From positions 1 through 40,068 of the forward strand of contig DWWR01000041.1 of the NCBI GenBank assembly GCA_019119645.1: a DNA stretch of 40,068 nt, written 5' to 3'. Positions 16,071 to 25,019 of this stretch are shown here, piece by piece. The notes under the pieces are model-generated. The model made no database searches. It saw nothing but the letters and a program-made list of their open reading frames with translations, and had not been told where the DNA came from. The translations under genes and the position numbers were made by a program. Position 1 is the stretch's first letter, and each line of letters opens with the position of its first letter. Origin of the DNA: Anaerobutyricum faecale (lineage in GTDB: Bacteria > Bacillota > Clostridia > Lachnospirales > Lachnospiraceae).

Positions 16071-16823
16071 ATGGTACATTTCATAGGAGCCGGTCCTGGA
16101 GACCCGGAATTACTGACGATAAAAGGAAAGAAACTCATCGACCAGGCGGACGTGATCATCTATGCGGGTTCCCTGGTCAATAAGGAAGTGCTGGCGGGAG
16201 CAAAAGAGGGCGCAAAGATTTACAACAGCGCCACCATGACCCTGGAAGAGGTCATTGATGTGATGAAGGACGCCAACGCCAGGGGACTGGATGTGGCGAG
16301 AGTACATACCGGAGACCCGGCGATTTTCGGCGCTCACCGGGAACAGATGGACGAGCTCAGCCGTCTGGGCATTGAGTACGAGGTGATTCCGGGCGTCAGC
16401 TCATTTCTTGCCACAGCGGCAGCACTGAAGAAAGAATACACCCTTCCGGGAGTTTCCCAGACAGTCATTCTCACGAGAATGGAAGGAAGAACGCCGATGC
16501 CGCCGAAGGAGAAGCTTCGGGATCTGGCGAAACACAATGCAACCATGATCATTTTCCTGAGCGTCGGTATGATCGATCAGCTGGCACAAACCCTTCGGGA
16601 AGAGTACCGGGAGGATACGCCGGTGGCGGTTGTCTATAAGGCGTCCTGGGAAGATCAGAAGATTGTCATCGGCAACCTGACCAATATCGCGGAAAAAGTA
16701 AAAGAGGCGGGTATCACCAAGACAGCCCTCACCGTGGTGGGAGATTTCCTGGGAGATGAGTACGAACTGTCCAAACTGTACGATAAAACATTTACACATG
16801 AGTTCAGGAAAGCAAAGGAATAA
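16071..16823 (+). CDS. cbiF: Cobalt-precorrin-4 C11-methyltransferase
   Basis: A 250-residue tetrapyrrole methylase using SAM to methylate C11 (CbiF/CobM). The N-terminal FIGAGPGDPELLT loop and HTGDPAIFGAHREQMDEL in the middle identify the CbiF branch of the family. The second domain ends with TVVGDF. AAAAGGAG lies upstream of ATG 16071. Its stop is two bases before hemA, so the two are co-translated. Placing cbiF between hemL and hemA interleaves the ALA-forming and corrin-ring steps in one operon. In the anaerobic route its product is the substrate of CbiG, encoded on the other strand. Confidence 0.95.
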   Translation: MVHFIGAGPGDPELLTIKGKKLIDQADVIIYAGSLVNKEVLAGAKEGAKIYNSATMTLEEVIDVMKDANARGLDVARVHTGDPAIFGAHREQMDELSRLGIEYEVIPGVSSFLATAAALKKEYTLPGVSQTVILTRMEGRTPMPPKEKLRDLAKHNATMIIFLSVGMIDQLAQTLREEYREDTPVAVVYKASWEDQKIVIGNLTNIAEKVKEAGITKTALTVVGDFLGDEYELSKLYDKTFTHEFRKAKE

Positions 16824-16825
16824 AA

Positions 16826-18004
16826 ATGGGTATTCAGATAATCAGTATCAGTCATAAGATCGCGCCCCTGCGCATAAGAGAAATGTTCGCGTTTACGGAA
16901 GAACAGCAGGTGGACATGATGCGCAGGATGACCGAATATCTGGAAGTGTCCGAGTGTGTGGTGCTGTCCACCTGTAACCGGACGGAGATGTATGTGTATT
17001 CGGAATCCGGCAGCGAGGGCGTGGTGTACAATCTTATGGAGGACGTGCTTTTGCAGTGCGCAGGCGCGGAGGAAGAAGAGGATATCGGAAATTATCTGCT
17101 GTTCTTCCACGGAAAAAAGGCCATCCAGCATCTGTTTCAGGTGGCGGCGGGTCTGGATTCCATGGTGATCGGTGAGGACCAGATTCTCGGGCAGGTGAAG
17201 ACCGCTCACAAGCAGGCGCGAACCGCCGGGACCACGGGCGTGTATCTGAACACGTTTTTCCGCATGGCGGTGACCAGCGCCAAGAAGGTGAAAACCGATA
17301 CGGATCTGTCCAGGACTTCGGTGTCCACGGCCACACTGGCCATCAAGGTGGCGGAGGAAGCCCTGGGAAGTCTTCATGATAAAAAGGTGATGATCATCGG
17401 GGCCACCGGCAAGATCGGCGGCATCGTGCTGATGAATCTGCTGTCTCTGGATGAGGCGGAGGTCTATGTGACCACCCGGAGCAACAAGGTCATCAGCACC
17501 AAACATGGGCAGGATAATTTCATGACCATCGAGTATGAGGACCGCTACGATTACATAGACGCCATGGACGTGGTCATCAGCGCCACCTCAAGTCCTCATT
17601 ACACGCTCACCGCCAGCAAGATCAGGAAGAATATCCGGACGGAGAAGCCGAGAGTTTTTGTGGATCTGGCGGTACCGATGGACATTGAGTCCAGGGTGAC
17701 GGCCATTAATGGAGTGGCCTACTATAATATCGATGATTTCACCCGCATTGCCAAAGAAAATAATCAGAAAAAGCTGAGGGAGGCCCAGGCGGCCACCAGT
17801 ATCCTGGAGGAGTACGAGCTGCAGTTTGAGCAGTGGATGGTCTTCCAGAAATCTCTGCCGATCATGGCGAAGGTGCGGGATAATTTCATGAAGGTCACTG
17901 AGCATAAGGGCGTGGAGAAAGCCTTTGATCATCTCTTTTACTGGGTGCGGGAGAACAACGATCCGGAAGATCTGGAGATGTTTTTCCGGTGCCTGAATCA
18001 CTGA
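16826..18004 (+). CDS. hemA: Glutamyl-tRNA reductase
   Basis: A 392-residue HemA, the NADPH enzyme that reduces Glu-tRNA(Glu) to glutamate-1-semialdehyde, the first committed step of the C5 route (EC 1.2.1.70). The catalytic cysteine is C50 in LSTCNRTE. A substrate-domain stretch GLDSMVIGEDQILGQVK follows at about 110-126, then a Rossmann domain with VMIIGATGKIGG (about 189-200) and a C-terminal helical dimerisation region. The nucleotide loop reads GATGKIG instead of the more common GxGxMG. The C-terminal tail is slightly shorter than the ~420-residue enterobacterial enzyme. HemL, its partner, is two genes upstream. Confidence 0.96.
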   Translation: MGIQIISISHKIAPLRIREMFAFTEEQQVDMMRRMTEYLEVSECVVLSTCNRTEMYVYSESGSEGVVYNLMEDVLLQCAGAEEEEDIGNYLLFFHGKKAIQHLFQVAAGLDSMVIGEDQILGQVKTAHKQARTAGTTGVYLNTFFRMAVTSAKKVKTDTDLSRTSVSTATLAIKVAEEALGSLHDKKVMIIGATGKIGGIVLMNLLSLDEAEVYVTTRSNKVISTKHGQDNFMTIEYEDRYDYIDAMDVVISATSSPHYTLTASKIRKNIRTEKPRVFVDLAVPMDIESRVTAINGVAYYNIDDFTRIAKENNQKKLREAQAATSILEEYELQFEQWMVFQKSLPIMAKVRDNFMKVTEHKGVEKAFDHLFYWVRENNDPEDLEMFFRCLNH

Positions 18005-18032
18005 CGGCGGTAAAATGAGAAAATTTGCTGCA

Positions 18033-18083
18033 GCAGGAAGTTCCTGCGTGAAGGAAATAAAAGAAAGCCGGGCAGCGTCCGGC
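18033..18083 (+). other. Two intercistronic hairpins between hemA and cbiH
   Basis: GCAGG/CCTGC (18033-18047) and GCCGG/CCGGC (18067-18083) form small stems in the 100-base gap. No T-run follows, so readthrough is expected. They may be mRNA processing or stability sites. Confidence 0.35.
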
Positions 18084-18104
18084 GGCAGATAATGGAGGAA
18101 AACA

Positions 18105-18860
18105 ATGGGTAAATTATACGCGGTGGGCTTTGGCCCGGGCGGTTATGAACATATGACGGCGAAAGCCATTGATGTGATAAAAAATGCAGATATCATTACG
18201 GGATATACCACTTACGTGGAGATGCTTAAGAAGTTTTTCCCGGATAAGGAATATGTGGCGACGCCAATGACCAAGGAGATGGACCGGTGCCGGATGGCCA
18301 TTGATCTGGCCAGCGAGGGAAAGACCGTTGCCATGGTAAGTTCCGGTGACAGCGGTATTTACGGTATGGCGGGCATCCTGCTGGAGATCGCCAACGAGAA
18401 GAAAGCCGACGTGGAGATTGAGACGGTGCCGGGCGTGACGGCTGCCAGCGCGGCGGCTTCGGTGCTGGGGGCTCCCCTGATGCACGATTTCGCGGTGATC
18501 AGTTTGAGTGATCTGATGACGCCGTTTAACCTGATCATGAAGCGGGTGGACTGCGCCGGACAGGGAGATTTCATCGTCTGTCTCTACAATCCAAAGAGCA
18601 AAAAGCGTGTGGATTATGTGGAGAAAGCGGCGGATATTTTAATGAAGTACCGGGATGCCGATACGCCGGTGGGCGTGGTGCGCCACGCGGGCCGGGAGGA
18701 GGAATCTTCCTTTATCACCACCCTGGGAGAATTAAAAAATGCGTCGATCGATATGTTTAGTATTGTCATCATCGGCAATTCCAACACCTACGTGAGAGAC
18801 GGTAAGATGATCACTCCGCGGGGGTATGAGGATAAATACGGATTTGCCAATATTGACTAG
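18105..18860 (+). CDS. cbiH: Cobalt-precorrin-3 C17-methyltransferase
   Basis: A 251-residue methylase (CbiH/CobJ) that methylates C17 and triggers ring contraction. The SAM loop is GFGPGGYEHMT at 8-18. SSGDSGIYGMAG (about 79-90), VPGVTAASAAA and LSDLMTPF with VCLYNPKSKKR are typical of this branch. No fused C-terminal ferredoxin or CbiG domain is present. ATG 18105 follows GGAGG. It lies 12 bases before the HemC fusion gene. It acts after CbiL and before CbiF in the pathway. Confidence 0.95.
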   Translation: MGKLYAVGFGPGGYEHMTAKAIDVIKNADIITGYTTYVEMLKKFFPDKEYVATPMTKEMDRCRMAIDLASEGKTVAMVSSGDSGIYGMAGILLEIANEKKADVEIETVPGVTAASAAASVLGAPLMHDFAVISLSDLMTPFNLIMKRVDCAGQGDFIVCLYNPKSKKRVDYVEKAADILMKYRDADTPVGVVRHAGREEESSFITTLGELKNASIDMFSIVIIGNSNTYVRDGKMITPRGYEDKYGFANID

Positions 18861-18872
18861 TCGGAGGCATTT

Positions 18873-21305
18873 ATGAAGAAAAACATTAGAATTGGAACCA
18901 GAAAGAGCCTGCTGGCGCTGGTTCAGACAGAGATTGTAAAGGATGCGCTGCTTCGTGCCTTTCCGGAGGCGGAGATCGAGATCGTCAAGATTGATACCAA
19001 GGGAGATCAGATGCTTGACCGTTCTCTGACTTCCTTTGGAGGCAAGGGCGTGTTCACGGTGGAGCTGGAGGCGGAGCTTTTATCCGGAGCCATTGACATC
19101 GCCGTGCACAGCGCAAAAGATATGCCGATGACATTTCCAAAGGGGCTGGGCATCGGCGCGGTGCTTTCCAGGGCGGACGCCAGGGATACCTTTGTCACCC
19201 TGGATGGAAAGAAGCTTGCTGAGCTGGCGCCGGGCAGTGTCGTGGGAACCAGTTCCCTGCGGCGGGAGCTGCAGATTAAGGAGATTAATCCGGAGGTACA
19301 GGTCCGGATGCTCCGGGGAAATGTACAGACAAGGCTGCGGAAGTTAAAAGAGGGCCAGTACGACGGCATCATTCTGGCAGCGGCCGGCATCGAGCGTCTG
19401 GGTTATGAAAAGGAAGACGGATTTTCCTATGAATATCTGGATCCGGAAAGATTTCTGCCGGCGGCCGGTCAGGGAATTCTGGCGGTGGAGAGCCGGACGG
19501 ATGACGCTGAGATGGCGGAAATGCTGGCGGCCATCCATGATGATGAGGCGGCCTGCCTGCTGGCGGCGGAGCGGGAGTTCCTAAAGACCATCGGCGGCAG
19601 CTGCAACGCGCCGGCGGCGGCTTACTGCCGCAGGGAAGACGAACGTTTCATCATGGACGCCATGTTTGTAAAAGAGGGCGTACATATGCGCCGGGCCCAT
19701 CTGGAGACGGCGGATGCGCGGGACAGAATGGACGCGGCGAGACATCTGGGAAGGGATATCGCAAAAGAAGTGAATAAAGGAATTGTATATCTGGTGGGAG
19801 CCGGCCCGGGGGACGAGGATCTGATGACCAGAAAGGGTCTTAAAGTACTCCGGGAAGCCGACGTGGTTGTCTACGATAGTCTGGCGTCCAGTTCCCTGTT
19901 AAATGAGGTGAGAGATGACGCAGAGCTGATCTTTGCCGGCAAACGTTCCTCTCATCATTTTAAGAAACAATATGAGACCAATCAGCTGCTGATCGATCTG
20001 GCAAAGGAAGGAAAAAATGTCGTCCGCCTGAAGGGCGGCGATCCGTACATTTTCGGGCGCGGAGGCGAGGAAGGTCAGGAACTTCACGCGGCAGGCGTGG
20101 ATTTTGTGGTGGTGCCTGGCGTATCTTCTTCTTATTCGGTTCCGGCCTACTGTGGAATTCCGGTGACTCACCGGGATTACGCTTCATCTTTCCACGTGAT
20201 CACCGGCCATGAAGGCAATCACAAAAACGGCGCCACGGTGCTGGATTACGGCACGCTGGCAAAAGAAGAGGGAACGCTTATTTTCCTCATGGGTCTTAAG
20301 AATCTGCCGAATATCGTAAAAAGTCTTATGGAGAACGGCAAAGATCCGAAGACGCCGGCAGGCGTTCTGCAGGAGGGAACCACCGCGAGACAGAAGATGG
20401 CGGTGGGAACTTTGGATACCATTGTGGAGATCGTGGAGCGGGAAGGCATAAGGACCCCGGCCATCACCGTGGTGGGTGATGTGGTCCGTCTGGCCGACGA
20501 GCTGCAGTGGTATGGCGGCAGACCACTGTCCGGAAAGCGGGTGCTGGTGACGGGAAGCCGTTCCATGGTGGACCGCCTGTCTCCACTGTTAAAAGAAGAG
20601 GGAGCTGAGGCCATTTCCTTCAGTCTGATCCGGACGGAAACCATGGATACGCCGGAGTTCGGCCGGGCCATGGCGGACATTGACAGTTACACATGGATCG
20701 TGCTGACCAGCGCCAACGGCGTGGAATGTTTCTTTGATAAATTAAAGGCCATGCGGAAAGACATCCGTGACTTTAAGGATGTGCATTTTGCCGTGATCGG
20801 CGACGGTACGAAAAAAGCTCTGGAAGACCATGGCATTTACAGTGACCTGATTCCGACCGCTTATTCTTCCAGGGATATGGCGGCGGCCATGGTGCCGCAC
20901 ATGAAACCGGAGGATAAGGTGCTCTTACTGCGGGCGGAGGAAGCCAACGCGGTGCTGCCGGATGCTCTGGCGGCGGCGGGTATCGATCATACCTGCGTGT
21001 CTCTCTACCACACGGTGGTGGACGAGCGCAAGGCCGATGAGCTGTCGCGGCTTGTGGGAACGGTGGACTACATTACATTTGCCAGCTCCAGTGCCGTCCG
21101 GGCCTTTGTGTCCATGGCGGAGAATCCGGAAAATGTGACGGCGAAATACATCAGCATCGGCCCGGTGACCACGAAGACGGCAGAGAATCAGGGACTGCAT
21201 ATGGATAAGACGGCGGCGGTCTATACGGCCCAGGGTATCGTGGATACGATTATTGAAGATGTCAGGGAAGAAAAAGCCGCGGCAAAAGGAGATGCAGCTC
21301 GATGA
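18873..21305 (+). CDS. hemC-cobA-hemD: Triple fusion: porphobilinogen deaminase - uroporphyrinogen-III methyltransferase - uroporphyrinogen-III synthase
   Basis: An 810-residue protein carrying three consecutive steps. Residues 1-~300 are HemC, with IRIGTRKSLLALVQT at the start and C244 (GGSCNAP) as the dipyrromethane attachment site. Residues ~304-546 are the SAM-dependent CobA/SUMT, with VYLVGAGPGDEDLMTRKG, VRLKGGDPYIFGRGGEE and VPGVSSSYSVPAYCGIPVTHR. Residues ~548-805 are HemD, with RVLVTGSRS and VLTSANGVE. The frame is open throughout with no sign of frameshift. It should convert porphobilinogen to precorrin-2. CobA-HemD fusions are well known; HemC at the N-terminus is less usual. It overlaps cobS by four bases (ATGA). 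Confidence 0.95.
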   Translation: MKKNIRIGTRKSLLALVQTEIVKDALLRAFPEAEIEIVKIDTKGDQMLDRSLTSFGGKGVFTVELEAELLSGAIDIAVHSAKDMPMTFPKGLGIGAVLSRADARDTFVTLDGKKLAELAPGSVVGTSSLRRELQIKEINPEVQVRMLRGNVQTRLRKLKEGQYDGIILAAAGIERLGYEKEDGFSYEYLDPERFLPAAGQGILAVESRTDDAEMAEMLAAIHDDEAACLLAAEREFLKTIGGSCNAPAAAYCRREDERFIMDAMFVKEGVHMRRAHLETADARDRMDAARHLGRDIAKEVNKGIVYLVGAGPGDEDLMTRKGLKVLREADVVVYDSLASSSLLNEVRDDAELIFAGKRSSHHFKKQYETNQLLIDLAKEGKNVVRLKGGDPYIFGRGGEEGQELHAAGVDFVVVPGVSSSYSVPAYCGIPVTHRDYASSFHVITGHEGNHKNGATVLDYGTLAKEEGTLIFLMGLKNLPNIVKSLMENGKDPKTPAGVLQEGTTARQKMAVGTLDTIVEIVEREGIRTPAITVVGDVVRLADELQWYGGRPLSGKRVLVTGSRSMVDRLSPLLKEEGAEAISFSLIRTETMDTPEFGRAMADIDSYTWIVLTSANGVECFFDKLKAMRKDIRDFKDVHFAVIGDGTKKALEDHGIYSDLIPTAYSSRDMAAAMVPHMKPEDKVLLLRAEEANAVLPDALAAAGIDHTCVSLYHTVVDERKADELSRLVGTVDYITFASSSAVRAFVSMAENPENVTAKYISIGPVTTKTAENQGLHMDKTAAVYTAQGIVDTIIEDVREEKAAAKGDAAR

Positions 21306-22081
21306 AAACACAGATAAAACGATTTTTGCTGACCCTGGGATTCATGACCCGGATTCCGGTCAATGTAAATCTGGGAGAGGTCAAAGATGAGGATATGCAC
21401 AAGGGATTCCTCTATTATCCGGTGGTGGGCCTGATCATCGGACTCATCGACATGATGGTGTACCTGCTGGTGTGTCTGGTCCTGCCGGAGATTTACGGTA
21501 TAATTTTCGCACTGCTGGCCAACTTCTTCGTGACGGGAGCCTTCCATCTGGACGGTCTCTCGGACACGGCGGACGGTATCTATTCCGCCAGAACGAAGGA
21601 GCGGATGCTGGAAATCATGAAGGACAGCCGCATCGGTACCAACGGCGGTATCGCCATGTGCTTTGATATCATGTTGAAGGTGGTGGGACTGGCCTGCTGC
21701 GATATGAGATGGCTGATGATCCTCATGATGCCGATTGCCGGCAAGATGGTGCAGGGTGCCATCGTCTATAAAGCCATTTATCCGAGAAAGACCGGCATCG
21801 GTATCTACGTGGGCACCGTCAGTCTGGGCACGGTCATCGGCACGGTGATTTTGGGGCTGATCGCCATGACCGTGGCCTTCTCCTGGTGGGGAATCGTGAT
21901 GTATGCGGTGCTGTTTCTGCTGGCCTATCTGTTCCGGGTTTATATCACCGGCAAGATCGGAGGAATCACAGGAGATGTCATGGGAGCCGGCAGCGAGCTG
22001 GCGGAGATATTTCTGCTGATACTGGTACTCATCATTACCAGATTCGCCGGATTCCCGGCAGGACTTTATGGAATATGGTAG
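21302..22081 (+). CDS. cobS: Adenosylcobinamide-GDP ribazoletransferase (cobalamin synthase)
   Basis: A 259-residue integral membrane enzyme joining adenosylcobinamide-GDP to alpha-ribazole or its phosphate (EC 2.7.8.26). The conserved acidic motif HLDGLSDTADG is at 82-92, followed by RIGTNGG. Several membrane helices are visible (about 40-60, 66-80, 135-150, 160-195, 240-255). The start overlaps the stop of the preceding fusion gene as ATGA, indicating coupling. cobT follows, but the usual cobU between or near them is not found, so the source of the GDP-activated cobinamide must be encoded elsewhere. Confidence 0.95.
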   Translation: MKTQIKRFLLTLGFMTRIPVNVNLGEVKDEDMHKGFLYYPVVGLIIGLIDMMVYLLVCLVLPEIYGIIFALLANFFVTGAFHLDGLSDTADGIYSARTKERMLEIMKDSRIGTNGGIAMCFDIMLKVVGLACCDMRWLMILMMPIAGKMVQGAIVYKAIYPRKTGIGIYVGTVSLGTVIGTVILGLIAMTVAFSWWGIVMYAVLFLLAYLFRVYITGKIGGITGDVMGAGSELAEIFLLILVLIITRFAGFPAGLYGIW

Positions 22082-22160
22082 GCAGATGTGAGTATCGGGA
22101 AAAGCGCCCGCATCTATGGGTGGAAACGAGAGAACGGAAACATTGGAAGGGATGATAGAA

Positions 22161-23225
22161 TTGACGCTGGAGGAAGCAATTAAGAAAATACAGCCTCTGG
22201 ATAAAGAGGCCATGGCATATACCCATGCCCGGTGGAACACGCTGGGCAAGCCTCTTTACAGCCTGGGACGGCTGGAGGAGATGGTGACGCAGTTTGCCGG
22301 GATCTATGGTGATAAGAATCCGCACCTGAACAAGAAGGCGGTCATCGTCATGGCGGCCGACAACGGCGTGGTGGCGGAGGGCGTCACCCAGACCGGGCAG
22401 GAAGTGACAAAGACTGTCACGGAAAATATGACGAAGCACAATGCCACCATCTGTATCATGTCCGCCATGAGCGGCGCCGACGTGATTCCGGTGGATATCG
22501 GCATCGCCACGGACTGCGATAATCCGGGAGTGCGCAACTGTAAGATCAAATACGGTACCGACGACATGTTAAAAGGTCCGGCCATGAGCCGGGAGGAAGC
22601 CGTCCGAGCCATCGAGGTAGGCATCCATATGGTGGAGGAGCTCACAGCCAAAGGCTATAATCTTTTTGCCACCGGAGAGATGGGCATCGGCAACACTACC
22701 ACCAGCAGCGCGGTTTGTTCGGTTCTCTTAGATCAGCCGGTGGAGAAAGTGACCGGCAAGGGAGCGGGCCTTACCAGCAGGGATCTGGAGCATAAGATCG
22801 AGGTCATCAAAGAAAGCATTGCCTTCAATCAGGTCGATGCCGGGGATCCGCTGGATGTGCTGTCCAAGGTGGGAGGCTTAGACATCGCCGGTCTGGTGGG
22901 ATGCTTTATCGGCGCGGCGGCGTGCCGGGTTCCGGCCTTTGTGGACGGCTTTATTTCTTCCGTGGCGGCGCTTCTTGCAGTGCGGATCGCGCCTCAGTGT
23001 GACCCGTACATTTTCCCGTCTCACTGCTCCAACGAGCCGGCAGGCCGGTTGGTACTGGACGCTCTGGGCAAAGAGCCGTATATCCTTGCCAATATGTGTC
23101 TCGGCGAGGGAACCGGCGCAGTCATGGGCTTTACCATCGCGGACTACGCTTTCAAGGCTTACTGGGAACTGCCGAGCTTTGAGCAGACCAATTTTGGAAC
23201 CTACGAAGATTTGAATGATAAATGA
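22161..23225 (+). CDS. cobT: Nicotinate-nucleotide-dimethylbenzimidazole phosphoribosyltransferase (probable TTG start)
   Basis: CobT makes alpha-ribazole phosphate from a lower-ligand base and nicotinate mononucleotide (EC 2.4.2.21). TTG 22161 is preferred: GGAAGGG (22145-22151) lies nine bases upstream and the protein then begins like the family (TLEEAIKKIQPLDKEAM) with 354 residues, against 356 in Salmonella. ATG 22152 would have the ribosome site touching it; ATG 22116 would add 15 unmatched residues. Motifs include ADNGVVAEGVTQTGQ, GEMGIGNTTTSSA and the catalytic E316 in LGEGTGAVMGF. No BluB or Bza lower-ligand gene is visible, so the base used is unknown. Confidence 0.94.
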   Translation: MTLEEAIKKIQPLDKEAMAYTHARWNTLGKPLYSLGRLEEMVTQFAGIYGDKNPHLNKKAVIVMAADNGVVAEGVTQTGQEVTKTVTENMTKHNATICIMSAMSGADVIPVDIGIATDCDNPGVRNCKIKYGTDDMLKGPAMSREEAVRAIEVGIHMVEELTAKGYNLFATGEMGIGNTTTSSAVCSVLLDQPVEKVTGKGAGLTSRDLEHKIEVIKESIAFNQVDAGDPLDVLSKVGGLDIAGLVGCFIGAAACRVPAFVDGFISSVAALLAVRIAPQCDPYIFPSHCSNEPAGRLVLDALGKEPYILANMCLGEGTGAVMGFTIADYAFKAYWELPSFEQTNFGTYEDLNDK

Positions 23226-23297
23226 TGATATCGCGGATATGAAACGGGGAGAAACCTGCGGTATCATGAAGAATATCAAGAAAGGAAGAGGAGAAAA

Positions 23298-23936
23298 ATG
23301 CTGGATAAGATTACGATCGTAAAACCGGAAGATATCGAGAAACGCAGCATGGAGATCATCACCAGCGAGCTTGGCGGCAGGACCTGGCCGGAGCCGGAAT
23401 TTTCCATTGTAAAGCGATGCATCCACACTTCTGCGGATTTTGATTATGCGGACAATCTCTGCTTTTCAGAAAATGCCGCGCAGCTGGGCGTGGAAGCGCT
23501 GAGAAGAGGCGCTCATATTGTGACGGATACCAGAATGGCGTGGTCCGGCATCAATAAAAAGAAACTGGAGTCCCTCGGCGGCAGAGCGTACTGTTTTATG
23601 TCTGACGATGATGTGGCGGCTGAGGCAAAAGAAAGAGGATGCACCAGAGCGGCCATCTGCATGGAACGGGGTGCGGCTCTGCCGGGCGAAGTGATTTTTG
23701 CCGTGGGCAATGCGCCGACGGCTCTGATTCGTTTGTATGAGTTGATCCAGGAAGGAAAGACAAAACCGGCTCTCATCATAGGTGCGCCGGTGGGCTTTGT
23801 CAACGTGGTGGAATCCAAGGAGCTGATCATGGAAATCGGAAAGAAGGCCGATGTGCCGTTCATCGTGCCGAAGGGCAGAAAGGGCGGCAGCAACATCGCA
23901 GCCACCATCTGCAACGCCATGTTATATCAATTATGA
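23298..23936 (+). CDS. cbiC: Cobalt-precorrin-8 methylmutase
   Basis: A 212-residue enzyme moving the C11 methyl group to C12 to yield cobyrinate (CbiC/CobH). The catalytic histidine is H43 in KRCIHTSADFDY, the same position as in CobH. DTRMAWSGI and IIGAPVGFVNVVESKE are family motifs. AGGAGAAAA precedes ATG 23298. Its stop overlaps the start of cbiD (ATGA), indicating translational coupling. It acts after CbiE/T and feeds CbiA. Confidence 0.96.
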   Translation: MLDKITIVKPEDIEKRSMEIITSELGGRTWPEPEFSIVKRCIHTSADFDYADNLCFSENAAQLGVEALRRGAHIVTDTRMAWSGINKKKLESLGGRAYCFMSDDDVAAEAKERGCTRAAICMERGAALPGEVIFAVGNAPTALIRLYELIQEGKTKPALIIGAPVGFVNVVESKELIMEIGKKADVPFIVPKGRKGGSNIAATICNAMLYQL

Positions 23937-25018
23937 AGAAATTAAGAGAAGGGGTCTCCACCGGCTCCTGCATGACCGGCGGCGCAGCGGCTGCGGCGCT
24001 GTGGCTGGTTACCGGGAAGTGTCCGGATGTCATTGAGGTGGAGACGCCCATTGGGAAGACATTATATCTGGATGTGGTGCCGAAGGAAAAGGGAGTCTGC
24101 GGTATCATCAAGGATGCCGGAGATGATCCCGATGTGACAAACGGCAGCGAAGTGATCACGAAGGTGGAGATTCTGCCGGATGACGGCGGGATCACCTTTG
24201 TGGGCGGCGACGGGATTGGAACAGTCACCCAGGAAGGACTGAAGCTGCCGGTGGGTGAGCCTGCCATCAATCCGGTGCCGCGGCAGATGGCTGAGAAAGC
24301 GCTGCGAAAGATTATCGGAAACCGGGGAGCCGTCGTGACGGTATCCATTCCCGGCGGGGAAAATCTGGCAAAACGTACTTTTAATCCGAGACTGGGAGTG
24401 CTGGGCGGTCTGTCGGTGCTGGGCACCACAGGGATCGTCCGGCCCATGAGCGAGGAGGCCATGAAGGATTCGCTGCTGGTGGAGCTTGATATGTACGCCA
24501 GACAGGGATACCGTTCCATCCTGTTTGTCCTTGGCACCACGGGAGAAAACGCCCTGAAGGCCAGATACGGAGAATTTCAGTGTGTGCTGCAGGTCAGCAA
24601 CTACATCGGATTTATGATAGAGGAAGCGGTGGAGAGAGGGTTTACCGATATTCTGATCGGCGGTTTTGTGGGCAAACTGGTGAAGGTGGCTTCCGGAACC
24701 ATGAATACCCACAGCCATGTGGCTGACGGAAGACTGGAAACCATCTGCACCCACGCGGCTCTCCACGGGGCGCCCCGGGAGGTCATAGAGAGGATTTATT
24801 CCTGTCTGACCACCAAGGCGGCCATGAAGATCGTGGAGGAAGAAGGATTGATGGATATCTGGAAAGATATGGCGCAGAAAGCATCCTTCTACTGCGAGAA
24901 AACTGCCCACGGCATGGCCCGGGTGGGGATGATTTTTCTGGATGGAGACAATCAGGTGCTGGCAGAAAGTGAAAATGTGCCGGACATTTTAAAGAAAGTT
25001 TTAAAACAGGAGGAGTAG
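23933..25018 (+). CDS. cbiD: Cobalt-precorrin-5B C1-methyltransferase
   Basis: A 361-residue CbiD, the anaerobic-pathway methylase for C1, unrelated in fold to the other corrin methylases. It starts with LREGVSTGSCMTGGAAAAA, the family N-terminus, and has GDGIGTVTQEGLKLPVGEPAINP at about 99-121 and a late NTHSHVADGR stretch. It works directly after CbiG. The four-base overlap with cbiC and the one-base gap to cbiET show tight packing. Presence of CbiD, CbiG and CbiK marks the early-cobalt (oxygen-independent) route. Confidence 0.95.
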   Translation: MKKLREGVSTGSCMTGGAAAAALWLVTGKCPDVIEVETPIGKTLYLDVVPKEKGVCGIIKDAGDDPDVTNGSEVITKVEILPDDGGITFVGGDGIGTVTQEGLKLPVGEPAINPVPRQMAEKALRKIIGNRGAVVTVSIPGGENLAKRTFNPRLGVLGGLSVLGTTGIVRPMSEEAMKDSLLVELDMYARQGYRSILFVLGTTGENALKARYGEFQCVLQVSNYIGFMIEEAVERGFTDILIGGFVGKLVKVASGTMNTHSHVADGRLETICTHAALHGAPREVIERIYSCLTTKAAMKIVEEEGLMDIWKDMAQKASFYCEKTAHGMARVGMIFLDGDNQVLAESENVPDILKKVLKQEE

Positions 25019-25019
25019 C

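Noticed and set aside
21221..22249. Minus-strand frame of 342 codons opposite cobS, rich in His, Gln and Asp
   Set aside because: It is the antisense of cobS and the ends of its neighbours. The odd composition is what antisense of membrane-protein codons gives.
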